In this document: positions 1-8,307 of the stretch, piece after piece | Layout: the number at the start of each line of letters is the position of its first letter | Position numbering within the stretch: position 1 is the first letter of the stretch | Origin: an uncultured Caulobacteraceae bacterium | Lineage (GTDB): Bacteria > Pseudomonadota > Alphaproteobacteria > Caulobacterales > Caulobacteraceae | Direction: 5' to 3' | NCBI GenBank assembly: GCA_903872075.1 | Contig: CAIQJF010000091.1 | Location: forward strand, 1 to 64,000 | DNA length: 64,000 nucleotides | The notes under the pieces: generated by a model | The model's input: the letters and a program-made list of their open reading frames with translations, nothing else | Database searches by the model: none | What the model was told of the DNA's origin: nothing | Translations under genes and position numbers: made by a program

Positions 1-111
1 ACCCGAGATCTACGCCCGGAAACCCTCAACACCGGCCGCATCGAGACCATCGGCGGCTGAAAACAGGGCTAAATCACCCTCAACCGATCATCACACGCAA
101 ATAAGCACCCG
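1..111. other. Unassigned left edge, upstream of the truncated TonB receptor
   Basis: One plus-strand frame is open from the window edge to a TGA at 58-60 and would encode about 19 residues. This could be the tail of an upstream gene, but the peptide matches nothing I recognise. A second in-frame stop follows at 70-72. None of the three forward frames reads like a TonB receptor plug domain, so the missing N-terminus of the next gene is not simply frameshifted here. I see no clear promoter. Confidence 0.2.
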
Positions 112-1416
112 ATGCTCCGGGATTTTCCTCAGCCTGCTAGGGACACGGTCTCCACCCAGGGCGAATACTATCAGGAGCGGACCCGGGGGGTGCTTTATCT
201 CCCCAGCCTGGTTGCGCCGCCCACGGGCGCCGGCCTGGTCCAGCACGATAGCGGCGGGCACGCCCTGATGAGCTGGAACCACCGTTTTGCGGCCGGCTCC
301 GATGTGACCCTGAAGGCCTATTTCGACACGGCCACGACCCAGGACTACACCGCCTCGATCACCGTGCGCACCTATGACGTGGAGATGGTCGATCGCCTGC
401 GGCTAGGCCCCAGGAACGAGCTGATCTGGGGCAGCGGCTTCCGCGAGGTCGACTATGCGACCGCCGCCAGCCGCTACCTGTTCTGGACCCCGCCCTCGGG
501 CGGCGAGCAGATCTTCAACGCCTTCGCCCAGGACGATTTCACGCTCACACGGACCCTGCATCTGATCGGCGGGATCAAGGTTGAACACAACACCTACACC
601 GGCTGGGAGAACGAACCCTCCGTTCGCCTGATCTGGGAGCCCAATGCAAATCACACGGTGTGGGCGGCGGTTTCGCAGGCCATCCGCGTGCCGTCGATCG
701 GCGAGGAGTTCGGACGCATCAATATCGCCGGCACGCCCGCCACCCTGCGCTCGCCCCCCGTTCAGGTGGCGATACTGGGCAATCCGGCCCTTCAGAAGTC
801 CGAACGCCTGACCGCCTATGAGGCCGGCTATCGTGGAGCGCTGACGCCTCGCCTTTCCGTCGACCTGAGCGCCTTCTACAACCGCTACGCCGACATGACC
901 TCGACCGTCCCTGGCGCGCCGAGGCTGGAAATCGCGCCGGGACCGCCGCACCTGCTGGTGCCTCTGTATTTCGGCAACCTGCTGCGGGGAGACACCTACG
1001 GGGGTGAAATGTCCGCCAAATGGCGGGTCACGCCGAACTGGGACCTCGCCGCAGGCTACAGCCTTCTGCGCGGCAAGCTGGTCGGCGACAACCCCGCCCT
1101 GACGCTCACGCCCCAACCGAACGCGATCGGCACGAGCCCGCGCCACCAGATACAGGCGCGTTCCCACATGGTTCTCCCCTGGCGCACCGAGTTGGATGTG
1201 GCGGTCTACCGCGTCGCCTCGGTCCCGTCCGAACGGGTCGACGCCTACACACGTCTCGACCTGCGACTGGGCTGGCGGCCCAACGACCACCTGTCCTTCA
1301 GCCTAGCGGGCCAGAACCTTCTTCAGTCACGTCACCAGGAATTCCTGCCGGTATATTTCGCCACGGCCCTGCAGGTCCCGCGGACCGTCTACCTCACAGC
1401 AACGTTGGGATTCTAA
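112..1416 (+). pseudogene. TonB-dependent receptor, C-terminal beta-barrel fragment (5' truncated)
   Basis: This is an outer-membrane receptor barrel of about 434 residues. Alternating aromatic/polar strands run from about residue 45 to the end. The conserved barrel segment with VSQAIRVPS is near residue 195, and the chain closes with the terminal strand TVYLTATLGF. Full receptors of this type are usually 650-750 residues with a signal peptide and a plug. Both are missing, and in-frame stops lie at 58-60 and 70-72. The ATG at 112 is only the first Met in the frame and has no good ribosome site. The fragment ends three bases before the YfiR-like gene, so it was probably the first gene of that operon. 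It is most likely a remnant, although an assembly error or a programmed rearrangement is possible. Confidence 0.75.
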
Positions 1417-1419
1417 GCC

Positions 1420-1968
1420 GTGACGGCGCAGACGACGATAGCGGCCCTGGCGGCGGCGCTGCTTGTCTGCATGCGGCCGGCTGTCGCGGCCGAGGCGGCG
1501 CGCGAATATGAACTCAAGGCGGCGTTTCTCTACAACTTCGCCCGGTTCGTCGACTGGCCCGCGCGGGGCGTCACGACGCCGGGCGTGCTCACTCTGTGCG
1601 TTCTGGGCGACAGCCCCTTCGGGCGAGACCTCGATCCGATCGCGGGCAAGACCGTGGGCCGCGCAAGCCTGCGCGTACGTGGAATAACCATAGACGCCGC
1701 CTCGGGCTGCCAGATCGTCTTCATCTCGGGCTCCGAGGCGCCTCGCCTTGAACGCGACCTTGCGCGCCTTCGAGGATCGCCGGTCTTGAGCGTCGGCGAT
1801 TCACCGGGCTTCGCCGAACGCGGCGCGGTGATCAACTTCTACCTCGACCAGGCGAAGGTGCGCTTCGAAATCAACATCGACGCGGCCCAGCGGTCAGGTC
1901 TGACCGTGAGTTCGCAACTGCTGCGGCTGGCGAGGATCGTCCACGATCGGGGCGGCGCGAATGACTAG
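1420..1968 (+). CDS. YfiR-like periplasmic protein (DUF4154)
   Basis: This is a 182-residue protein with a GTG start, a signal peptide (residues 1-24, cleavage near AVAA) and the DUF4154/YfiR signature: EYELKAAFLYNFARFVDWP near the mature N-terminus, LTLCVLGDSPFG around 57-67 and FISG around 101-104. C60 and C97 match the positions of one disulfide of YfiR; I see no second cysteine pair. In Pseudomonas, YfiR is a periplasmic repressor of the membrane diguanylate cyclase YfiN and responds to envelope redox stress. The next gene overlaps by 8 bp and encodes a membrane GGDEF-EAL protein with a periplasmic loop. By analogy it is the likely partner. The pairing is inferred from gene order. Confidence 0.88.
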   Translation: MTAQTTIAALAAALLVCMRPAVAAEAAREYELKAAFLYNFARFVDWPARGVTTPGVLTLCVLGDSPFGRDLDPIAGKTVGRASLRVRGITIDAASGCQIVFISGSEAPRLERDLARLRGSPVLSVGDSPGFAERGAVINFYLDQAKVRFEINIDAAQRSGLTVSSQLLRLARIVHDRGGAND

Positions 1969-4900
1969 CCGCCTCTCCATTCGGGATTTGCCGATCGGCC
2001 GCAAACTGCTGTTGCTTTGGCTGGCGGCCATGGGCGCCGTCCTCATCAGTCTCTCGACGGTGTCGATCGTGCAGGAGGTGGCGAACTGGCGCGACCGCAC
2101 GGTCCACGAGCTGACGTCGAACGCCCGAATCCTGGCGGCCAATACCGCGCCCGCCCTCCTGTTCGGTGACCGGGTGGCCGCCAATGAGACACTCGCGGCC
2201 TTGTCCGCGGCGCCGAATATCGTGTTCGCGGGCGTCTATGACGCCAGCGGGACCCGATTCGCGCTGCACGGCGCCGCCGACGCGGGGCCACTGCGGCGCC
2301 TACCGGGAGAGGACCGCGCCGAACACAGATTCCAGCGCGACGCGCTGGTGGTCAGCGAGCCGATCGTCTTCCGGGGCGAGCGCGTCGGTTCGATCTATCT
2401 CAAATCCGACCTGCGGGAACTTTACGCCGAGGTGCTGCGCAGCGGACTCGTGACCCTGCTCATCGCGACCGTGGTCTACGGTCTCACGGGCGTGCTGCTT
2501 CAGCGGCTGCAACGCGGCATCGTCGCCCCCATTGTCCAACTGTCGGGCCTGATGTCGGCGGTGACAACCGGGGGAACCTATGCCGTGCGGGCGCCCGATG
2601 GCGGCGGCGACGAGGTTGGCGTCCTGGCAAGGGCCTACAACCTCATGCTCCAAGGCATTCAGGAGCGGGACACCCGGCTCGATCGGTCCAACACCCACCT
2701 GCAGCAGGAACTCGTCAAACGCACCGCGGCGCAGGAAGCCCTGCGCACCCACGACGCCATGCTCAAGGCGGTGGCCCACGGCGCGGCCGAACTGTTGGGA
2801 TCTCTGGATCTGGACGACGCGATCGCCAGCGTCCTGGAACTGATCGGCCTGACCCTGGCGGTGAGCCGGGTTCAACTCGGGCCGATCGAAACCGACCGCG
2901 ATGGTCACCTGCGCTATTCGGCGCGTCACGAATGGCGCGCCCCGGGTCTGACGGCGATGGTCGACGATCCGATCTTCGAGAGACTGGATCTGGTCGCCAC
3001 GATGCCGGATCTGGCCGCCGCCGCCCTTCTCGGCGAGCGCACCTCCCTGGCCATTCCCGACGCCCGTGGGCCCGGGCGCGATGTGTTCGAACGAACCGGC
3101 GTGACCTCCGTTCTGTTCACGCCGGTCATGACCGACGGCAAGCTGTGGGGGGGGCTGTGGTTCATGGACGCCGCGGCTGCGCCGCGGGCGTGGAACTGGG
3201 CCGAGACGGACACCCTTGGCACGCTGGCCGTGCTCATCGGCGTTTCCACGACGAGGTCACGCAGCGTGAGGGATCTCGCCGAGGCCAACACCATTGTCCA
3301 AAACAGCCCGACGGTGCTCTATCGGCTCAAGGGCGCGCCCGACATGCCGCTCACCTATGTATCCCGCAACGTGACCCGGCTCGGCTACGACCCCGCCGGT
3401 CTGATCGCGGCTAACACCAGTTTCCAGACGATCGTTGCGAATCTGATTCATCCGGACGATCGCGCCCGCCTGCGCGAGACCATGGCCGACCTGATCGACA
3501 GAAAAGGCGTGGCGGGATCCATGCCCATGCGCATGCTGTCGCCCTCCGGCGAGTTCCGGTGGTTCGACAACATCTACAATCCGGTCCGTGACGGGCTCGG
3601 CAGACTGATGGAGATCGACGGCAGCATCACCGACATCACCGCGCGCAAGCAAGCCGAAGACAAGATCGCCCTGCTTGCCCGAGCGGACGGCCTGACGGGC
3701 CTGGCCAACCGCACAACCTTCGTCGAACGGCTGCATCAGGCCTTCGCCGCCACCCGCCGCGGCGCCTCGCCGTTCGCGGTGCTCTATCTCGACCTCGACC
3801 ATTTCAAGGACGTCAACGACACCCGCGGCCACCCTGTCGGCGACCTCATGCTCCAGGAGGCCGCCACCCGCCTCAAGAGTCGAATTCGCGACACCGATAT
3901 GGTCGCCCGCATGGGCGGCGACGAGTTCGCCGTACTCCAGATGGAGACCTCCGATCCGGCCGACGCCGGCGTGCTGGCGACGGCGATCATCGCCGCGCTG
4001 GATGCGCCGTTCATCATTGAAGGCGACGAAATGCACGTGACAGCCAGCGTAGGCATTTCGCCGTTCACAGCCGACGTGGCGGGGCCGGACGCCATGCTGG
4101 CTCAGGCCGACGTGGCGCTCTATCGCGCCAAGGACGAGGGTCGCGACCAGTTTCGCTTTCACACGGTCGAGTTGGACAAGGCGGTGAGCGAGCGGGTCAC
4201 GATCTCGGAAGATCTGCGCAAAGCCATCGACCGCGACGAACTCGAACTTCACTATCAGCCGCAGGTCGAACTCACGAGCGGCCTGATCGTCGGCATGGAA
4301 GCCCTGGTGCGGTGGCATCACCCGTCGCGCGGCCTGTTGCGGCCGGCGGACTTCATGCCGATCGCCGAAAGCACCGGTGTCATCCGGGAACTCGGGCGTT
4401 GGGTGCTGGAGCACGCCTGCAAGCAGATGAAACTCTGGCGCGAGCAGGGGATGGCGCCGCAGACCGTGACGGTCAACGTCTCGATGCTCCAACTGAAAGG
4501 CGGCGAGGCCTTCGTCAAGGATGTCGCGGACACGCTGGCCAGGGCCGGAGTTCAACCCGCCGAACTGGAACTGGACATCACCGAATCGATGATGGCGCGC
4601 GCGCAGTTCACAGGAAACGACGTCGTGCGACGGCTTCAGGCCTTAGGTGTGCAGATCGCGATCGACGACTTCGGCGCCGACTATTCGTCATTCGACTATG
4701 TACGAACCTACAAGGTCAATCATCTGAAGATTGCCCGCCAGTTCATCAAGAACGCCACGCAGGATCGCGCTCAGGCGGCGACCGTGCGGGCCATCATCGG
4801 CGTCGGCCACGATCTGGGAATACCGGTCATCGCGGAGGGCGTGGAAACCTCCGAACAGCGGACGCTGCTGATGACCTACGCCGCGGGCGCCATCGGCCAG

Positions 4901-4987
4901 GGGTTCTATTTCTCGAAACCGCTGGACGCCGGGGCGGCCACGATTCTCCTGCAGCAACGCTTCATCGCGCCGGGCAAGGCGGCATGA
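1961..4987 (+). CDS. Membrane sensor with HAMP, GAF, PAS, GGDEF and EAL domains (c-di-GMP turnover)
   Basis: This 1008-residue inner-membrane protein has a first membrane segment at about 15-38. A periplasmic loop of roughly 120 residues follows, probably CHASE8-like as in YfiN, then a second segment at about 160-180 and a HAMP linker to about 235. A GAF-like region spans about 270-430 and a PAS/PAC about 440-565. The GGDEF domain has an intact MGGDEF (652-656) and an upstream RDTD inhibitory site (643-646). The EAL domain has EALVRW (780-785) and the DDFG motif (902-905). Both catalytic motifs look intact, so cyclase and phosphodiesterase activities are both possible. The gene overlaps the YfiR-like gene by 8 bp and the HD-GYP gene by 4 bp (ATGA), which suggests translational coupling. 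Confidence 0.93.
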   Translation: MTSRLSIRDLPIGRKLLLLWLAAMGAVLISLSTVSIVQEVANWRDRTVHELTSNARILAANTAPALLFGDRVAANETLAALSAAPNIVFAGVYDASGTRFALHGAADAGPLRRLPGEDRAEHRFQRDALVVSEPIVFRGERVGSIYLKSDLRELYAEVLRSGLVTLLIATVVYGLTGVLLQRLQRGIVAPIVQLSGLMSAVTTGGTYAVRAPDGGGDEVGVLARAYNLMLQGIQERDTRLDRSNTHLQQELVKRTAAQEALRTHDAMLKAVAHGAAELLGSLDLDDAIASVLELIGLTLAVSRVQLGPIETDRDGHLRYSARHEWRAPGLTAMVDDPIFERLDLVATMPDLAAAALLGERTSLAIPDARGPGRDVFERTGVTSVLFTPVMTDGKLWGGLWFMDAAAAPRAWNWAETDTLGTLAVLIGVSTTRSRSVRDLAEANTIVQNSPTVLYRLKGAPDMPLTYVSRNVTRLGYDPAGLIAANTSFQTIVANLIHPDDRARLRETMADLIDRKGVAGSMPMRMLSPSGEFRWFDNIYNPVRDGLGRLMEIDGSITDITARKQAEDKIALLARADGLTGLANRTTFVERLHQAFAATRRGASPFAVLYLDLDHFKDVNDTRGHPVGDLMLQEAATRLKSRIRDTDMVARMGGDEFAVLQMETSDPADAGVLATAIIAALDAPFIIEGDEMHVTASVGISPFTADVAGPDAMLAQADVALYRAKDEGRDQFRFHTVELDKAVSERVTISEDLRKAIDRDELELHYQPQVELTSGLIVGMEALVRWHHPSRGLLRPADFMPIAESTGVIRELGRWVLEHACKQMKLWREQGMAPQTVTVNVSMLQLKGGEAFVKDVADTLARAGVQPAELELDITESMMARAQFTGNDVVRRLQALGVQIAIDDFGADYSSFDYVRTYKVNHLKIARQFIKNATQDRAQAATVRAIIGVGHDLGIPVIAEGVETSEQRTLLMTYAAGAIGQGFYFSKPLDAGAATILLQQRFIAPGKAA

Positions 4988-6531
4988 CCGTGGACCGGCT
5001 CGCGTCGGCCATTCTGGAGGGGTCGCCGAACGGCATCCTGGTGGTCGATCCTGCGGGTCGGGTCGTATTCTACAATCCTCGCTTCCTGGACATCTGGGCG
5101 GTTCCGGCCGATCTGATCGCGGCCAGACGCGACGCGCCGATCCTGGCCTGGGTCACAGGGCAAGTGGCGGATGCCGACGCGTTCGCCGCCCGGGTGGCCG
5201 ACCTCTATTCGCGGCCCGACGCCGTGAGCCAGGACAAGGTCGTTCTGAAGGACGGGCACACGCTGGACCGCTACACCGCGCCGGTCACAACCCCGGATGG
5301 CGTTCGCCACGGCCGAGTCTGGTACTTCCGCGATATCACCGAGAGCGAGCGGGCCGAACGGACGCTGACGCGTCTGAACCGGACGCTGCGAGCGCTCAGC
5401 ACCGCGCACGAGGCGCTCGTCCACGCCCATTCCGAGGATCAACTACGGAACGACATGTGCCGGGTCATCGTCGAGGTCGGCGGCTATCGCCTGGCCTGGA
5501 TCGGCGTTCCGATGGACGACGCGCAGCGGAAGGTGATCCCCTTAGCCTGGGCGGGCCCCGAAGCGGCCTACGTGGTGGAAACGGAATTGCGATGGTCGGA
5601 CAGCGATCTGGGACGGGGGCCGACCGGAACAGCGGTCAGAACAGGCAGGATCCAGGTCAACCGCGACTTTGAGGGCGATCCGGCGCTCGCCCCCTGGCGG
5701 GAGGCCGCCGCGAGGCACGGCTTCAAATCCAGCATCGCCCTGCCGCTTACGGACAAGTCCAGCGTCGTCGGCTCACTGACGATCTATGCCGCGGAGGCGG
5801 GCGCGTTCGACGGCGAGGAAGTAAAACTGCTGTCGGAACTGGCGGACGCCTTGTCGTTCGGAGCGGCGGCCCTTCGCGACCGAATCGGGTTCGAGGCCGC
5901 GGACGAACGTCTGCGTCAGAGCCTGATCGCCGCGGTCGCCGCCTTGGCAAGCGCGGCCGAGATGCGTGACCCCTACACCGCCGGCCACCAGCGCCGGGTC
6001 GCGGCGCTCGGGACCGCCATCGCGCGACGGATGGGCCTGTCCGAGGACCGCATTCAAGGCGTCTTCCTGGGATGCGTCATCCATGACGTCGGCAAAATAC
6101 GGATTTCGCTTGAGATCCTCGCCAAGGTCGCCCCCCTCACGCCGGCCGAACTCGCCCTGCTGCGGACTCATGCCCAGGCGGGTTTTGACACGGTCAAGGG
6201 CATCGATTTTCCCTGGCCCATCGCCGAGATGATTCTTCAGCACCATGAACGACTGGATGGTTCCGGCTATCCGAACGGCCTGCGAGGCGAGGCGATACTG
6301 CTCGAGACGCGAATCCTGTCGGTGGCCGACGTGGTCGAGGCGATGAGGTCTGCCCGGCCCTATCGGGCGGCGGTCGGACTGGACCGGGCGCTGGCGGAGG
6401 TCGAACACGGCGTCGGTCGACTTTACGACGCCGCCGTCGTCGCCGCCTGCGTGGCGCTGTTCCGGCAAGAAGGATTCAGCTTCGATGACCTTGGTCCGCC
6501 GCGCGGAACCGCTGTCTCTCCCCAGCGTTGA
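4984..6531 (+). CDS. PAS-GAF-HD-GYP c-di-GMP phosphodiesterase
   Basis: The start was chosen at the ATGA overlap with the preceding stop, giving 515 residues. A PAS domain occupies about 5-120 (ending FRDITESERAE) and a GAF domain about 140-298. The HD-GYP domain runs from about 310 to 500 with HDVGKI (367-372), H396 and the HHERLDGSGYP motif (420-430), so the metal and GYP residues are present. HD-GYP proteins hydrolyse c-di-GMP to pGpG or GMP. No membrane segment or signal peptide is seen, so it is cytosolic. It sits between the membrane GGDEF-EAL gene and the PYP-like gene and gives the operon a dedicated degrading arm. Confidence 0.93.
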   Translation: MTVDRLASAILEGSPNGILVVDPAGRVVFYNPRFLDIWAVPADLIAARRDAPILAWVTGQVADADAFAARVADLYSRPDAVSQDKVVLKDGHTLDRYTAPVTTPDGVRHGRVWYFRDITESERAERTLTRLNRTLRALSTAHEALVHAHSEDQLRNDMCRVIVEVGGYRLAWIGVPMDDAQRKVIPLAWAGPEAAYVVETELRWSDSDLGRGPTGTAVRTGRIQVNRDFEGDPALAPWREAAARHGFKSSIALPLTDKSSVVGSLTIYAAEAGAFDGEEVKLLSELADALSFGAAALRDRIGFEAADERLRQSLIAAVAALASAAEMRDPYTAGHQRRVAALGTAIARRMGLSEDRIQGVFLGCVIHDVGKIRISLEILAKVAPLTPAELALLRTHAQAGFDTVKGIDFPWPIAEMILQHHERLDGSGYPNGLRGEAILLETRILSVADVVEAMRSARPYRAAVGLDRALAEVEHGVGRLYDAAVVAACVALFRQEGFSFDDLGPPRGTAVSPQR

Positions 6532-6598
6532 ATGGCTTGGGCGCGGACAATGACCGGCGCCCGGCAGCTTTCGGCAGCATCCCGGCGCAGACTCCGAC

Positions 6599-6603
6599 GG
6601 AGG
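6599..6603 (+). promoter_or_regulatory. Strong Shine-Dalgarno for the PYP-like gene
   Basis: GGAGG lies five bases before the ATG at 6609 and fixes the start of the PYP-like gene. The 77-bp gap after the HD-GYP gene is the largest in the operon. It could hold an internal promoter, but I see no convincing -35/-10 pair. Confidence 0.7.
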
Positions 6604-6608
6604 TCTGA

Positions 6609-6974
6609 ATGAACTGGATTTTCACGGCCCCGGATCTGCTTGACCAGCTTGAGGCGGCGAATGACGAGGCGCTGGAAAGCGCAGATTTCGGCATCGTCGC
6701 CATGTCGCCCAGCGGAGTGGTGACGTCCTATAACGCAGCGGAAGGCCGTCTCTCGGGACTTACGCCGTCTAGGGTCATCGGCCGACACTTCTTCTCGGCG
6801 GTTGCGCCCTGCACCAACAACTTCATGGTGGCCCAGCGCTTCGAGACGGAGCCGGAACTCGACGCCATCATCGACTATGTGTTCACCCTGCGCATGGAGC
6901 CGACACCCGTTCGCCTGCGTCTGCTTCGTCAAGCCGGGCGACGCCGCATGTATCTGGCAGTCGAACGTCGATAG
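6609..6974 (+). CDS. pyp: Photoactive yellow protein (PYP) homologue
   Basis: This 121-residue single PAS domain lines up end to end with the 125-residue PYP of Halorhodospira halophila. The shared core includes YNAAEG (41-46), VIG (56-58) plus FF (61-62), VAPCT (65-69), Y90, F92, M96 and PTP-V (98-101). The residues equivalent to PYP Tyr42 and Glu46, which hydrogen-bond the chromophore phenolate, are Y41 and E45. The residue equivalent to Cys69, which carries p-coumaric acid as a thioester, is C68. Thr50 is replaced by Ser (S49) and Arg52 by Leu (L51), so kinetics or colour may differ. PYP is a cytosolic blue-light receptor. The gene follows HD-GYP and is followed four bases later by a PAS-GGDEF cyclase, suggesting light-gated c-di-GMP output. 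Chromophore attachment is inferred, not shown. Confidence 0.88.
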   Translation: MNWIFTAPDLLDQLEAANDEALESADFGIVAMSPSGVVTSYNAAEGRLSGLTPSRVIGRHFFSAVAPCTNNFMVAQRFETEPELDAIIDYVFTLRMEPTPVRLRLLRQAGRRRMYLAVERR

Positions 6975-6978
6975 CGGG

Positions 6979-8238
6979 ATGAGACAGCGCAAGGCGGTCG
7001 CCGCCGAGGAGTTGCTACAGTTTCTCTATTTGACGCCCGTCGGCGTGGTGAAGTTCGCGGCGGACGGCGCCGTGGATTTGATGAATCCCGCCGCCACGGC
7101 GTTACTGATGCCCTTCGCCGCGGGCGGCGACCTCGGGAATCTCTTCGTCGTCATGGCGGCGCTGGCCCCCGGTCTGGAACAGCAGGTGAAGGCGTTCAGG
7201 GCGACGAGCGGGTCCATCGTCGATCAGCAATGGCTGGAAGTCCCTGAGGGGCCGGAGACGCTGATTCTGTCCCTTACGGTCACCAGGATCAACCGCGATG
7301 TCTATATGGCCGTGCTTTCAGACGTGTCTCGCATCGCCGCCCAGGATCGCGCCCTGTTCGCCGACCGGGAGAAATTCCGCGCCATTTTCGCCAATGTGCG
7401 CGACTACGCGATCTACACAATTAAGGTCGACGGCGGGATCGATGAGTGGAACCCGTCGCTGGAACGTTACGCCGGCTGGCTGGCGGACGACGTGCTGGGC
7501 CAGTCGCTCGCCATGTTCTGGCGAGAGCAGGGCGCCGAGCCGCGTTCCGTCGACGACCTGCTGAAGGAGGCGCAGAAGACAGGTTCAGTGAACACGGAAG
7601 GCTGGCAGCTCAAGCGCGATGGCTCGCGACTGTGGGGCGACACGGTCATCACGGCCTTGCCCGATGAGACCGCGGCCATTCGCGGCTTCGTGGTCGTGTC
7701 GCGCGACATGACCGAGCGGAAACGCCTGGACGACGCCCTGCAGCGCCTGGCCACCGTGGATCCGCTCACCGGCGCCTTCAACCGCCGCCACGGCGATGCT
7801 TGCCTTGCCGCGGAGTTCGCGCGCAGGTCGCGCGACAACAAGAGCTTCGCCCTGCTGATGCTCGATATCGATCACTTCAAGGCTGTCAACGACAGGTATG
7901 GACACGCGTCGGGCGGCGCCGTCTTGAACGCCCTGACCCGGGTCTGCCGCGCGTCGTTGCGTTCGGCGGACACGATTTCCCGGTGGGGGGGCGAGGAATT
8001 CCTGCTGATCCTGCCCGGCGCGGACGACAGCGCGGCCATGGTGGCGGCGGAGCGGGTTCGCGCCGCGGTCGCCGCGACCGAAGTCTCGACCGTCGACGGA
8101 ACCGTCCTGCGCTTTACCGTGAGCATCGGTGTGGCTACGCCCGCCGGCGGCGATCAGGCCGACCTCATCCAGCGCGCGGACGCCGCGCTCTATGCCGCCA
8201 AAGCGGACGGCCGAAACCGCGTTAAGCTCAGCGCGTAG
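6979..8238 (+). CDS. PAS-PAS-GGDEF diguanylate cyclase
   Basis: The start ATG at 6979 is the first in frame after the PYP stop (four-base gap) and gives 419 residues. A degenerate N-terminal PAS-like region occupies about 8-118. A clear PAS/PAC at about 130-250 ends in SRDMTERKR, and a GGDEF domain spans about 255-419. The active-site loop is GGEEF (337-341) and the RSAD inhibitory site (328-331) lies five residues before it, so synthesis of c-di-GMP with product inhibition is expected. There is no membrane segment. It is the natural output partner for the adjacent PYP homologue, either by direct contact through the PAS domains or by sharing a signal. That link is inferred from gene order. 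A terminator-like hairpin follows. Confidence 0.92.
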   Translation: MRQRKAVAAEELLQFLYLTPVGVVKFAADGAVDLMNPAATALLMPFAAGGDLGNLFVVMAALAPGLEQQVKAFRATSGSIVDQQWLEVPEGPETLILSLTVTRINRDVYMAVLSDVSRIAAQDRALFADREKFRAIFANVRDYAIYTIKVDGGIDEWNPSLERYAGWLADDVLGQSLAMFWREQGAEPRSVDDLLKEAQKTGSVNTEGWQLKRDGSRLWGDTVITALPDETAAIRGFVVVSRDMTERKRLDDALQRLATVDPLTGAFNRRHGDACLAAEFARRSRDNKSFALLMLDIDHFKAVNDRYGHASGGAVLNALTRVCRASLRSADTISRWGGEEFLLILPGADDSAAMVAAERVRAAVAATEVSTVDGTVLRFTVSIGVATPAGGDQADLIQRADAALYAAKADGRNRVKLSA

Positions 8239-8242
8239 TCTC

Positions 8243-8274
8243 GAGACGACGGCCAACGCGAGCGGCCGCGTCTC
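8243..8274. terminator. Hairpin between convergent genes
   Basis: The arms GAGACG-CGGCC and GGCCG-CGTCTC pair with one bulged base around a 9-base loop. It lies five bases after the cyclase stop, between convergent genes. It has no clear T-run, so it is only a candidate bidirectional terminator. Confidence 0.4.
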
Positions 8275-8307
8275 CACGGCGACGTCGGACACGCCCCGAG
8301 CCCCGCC

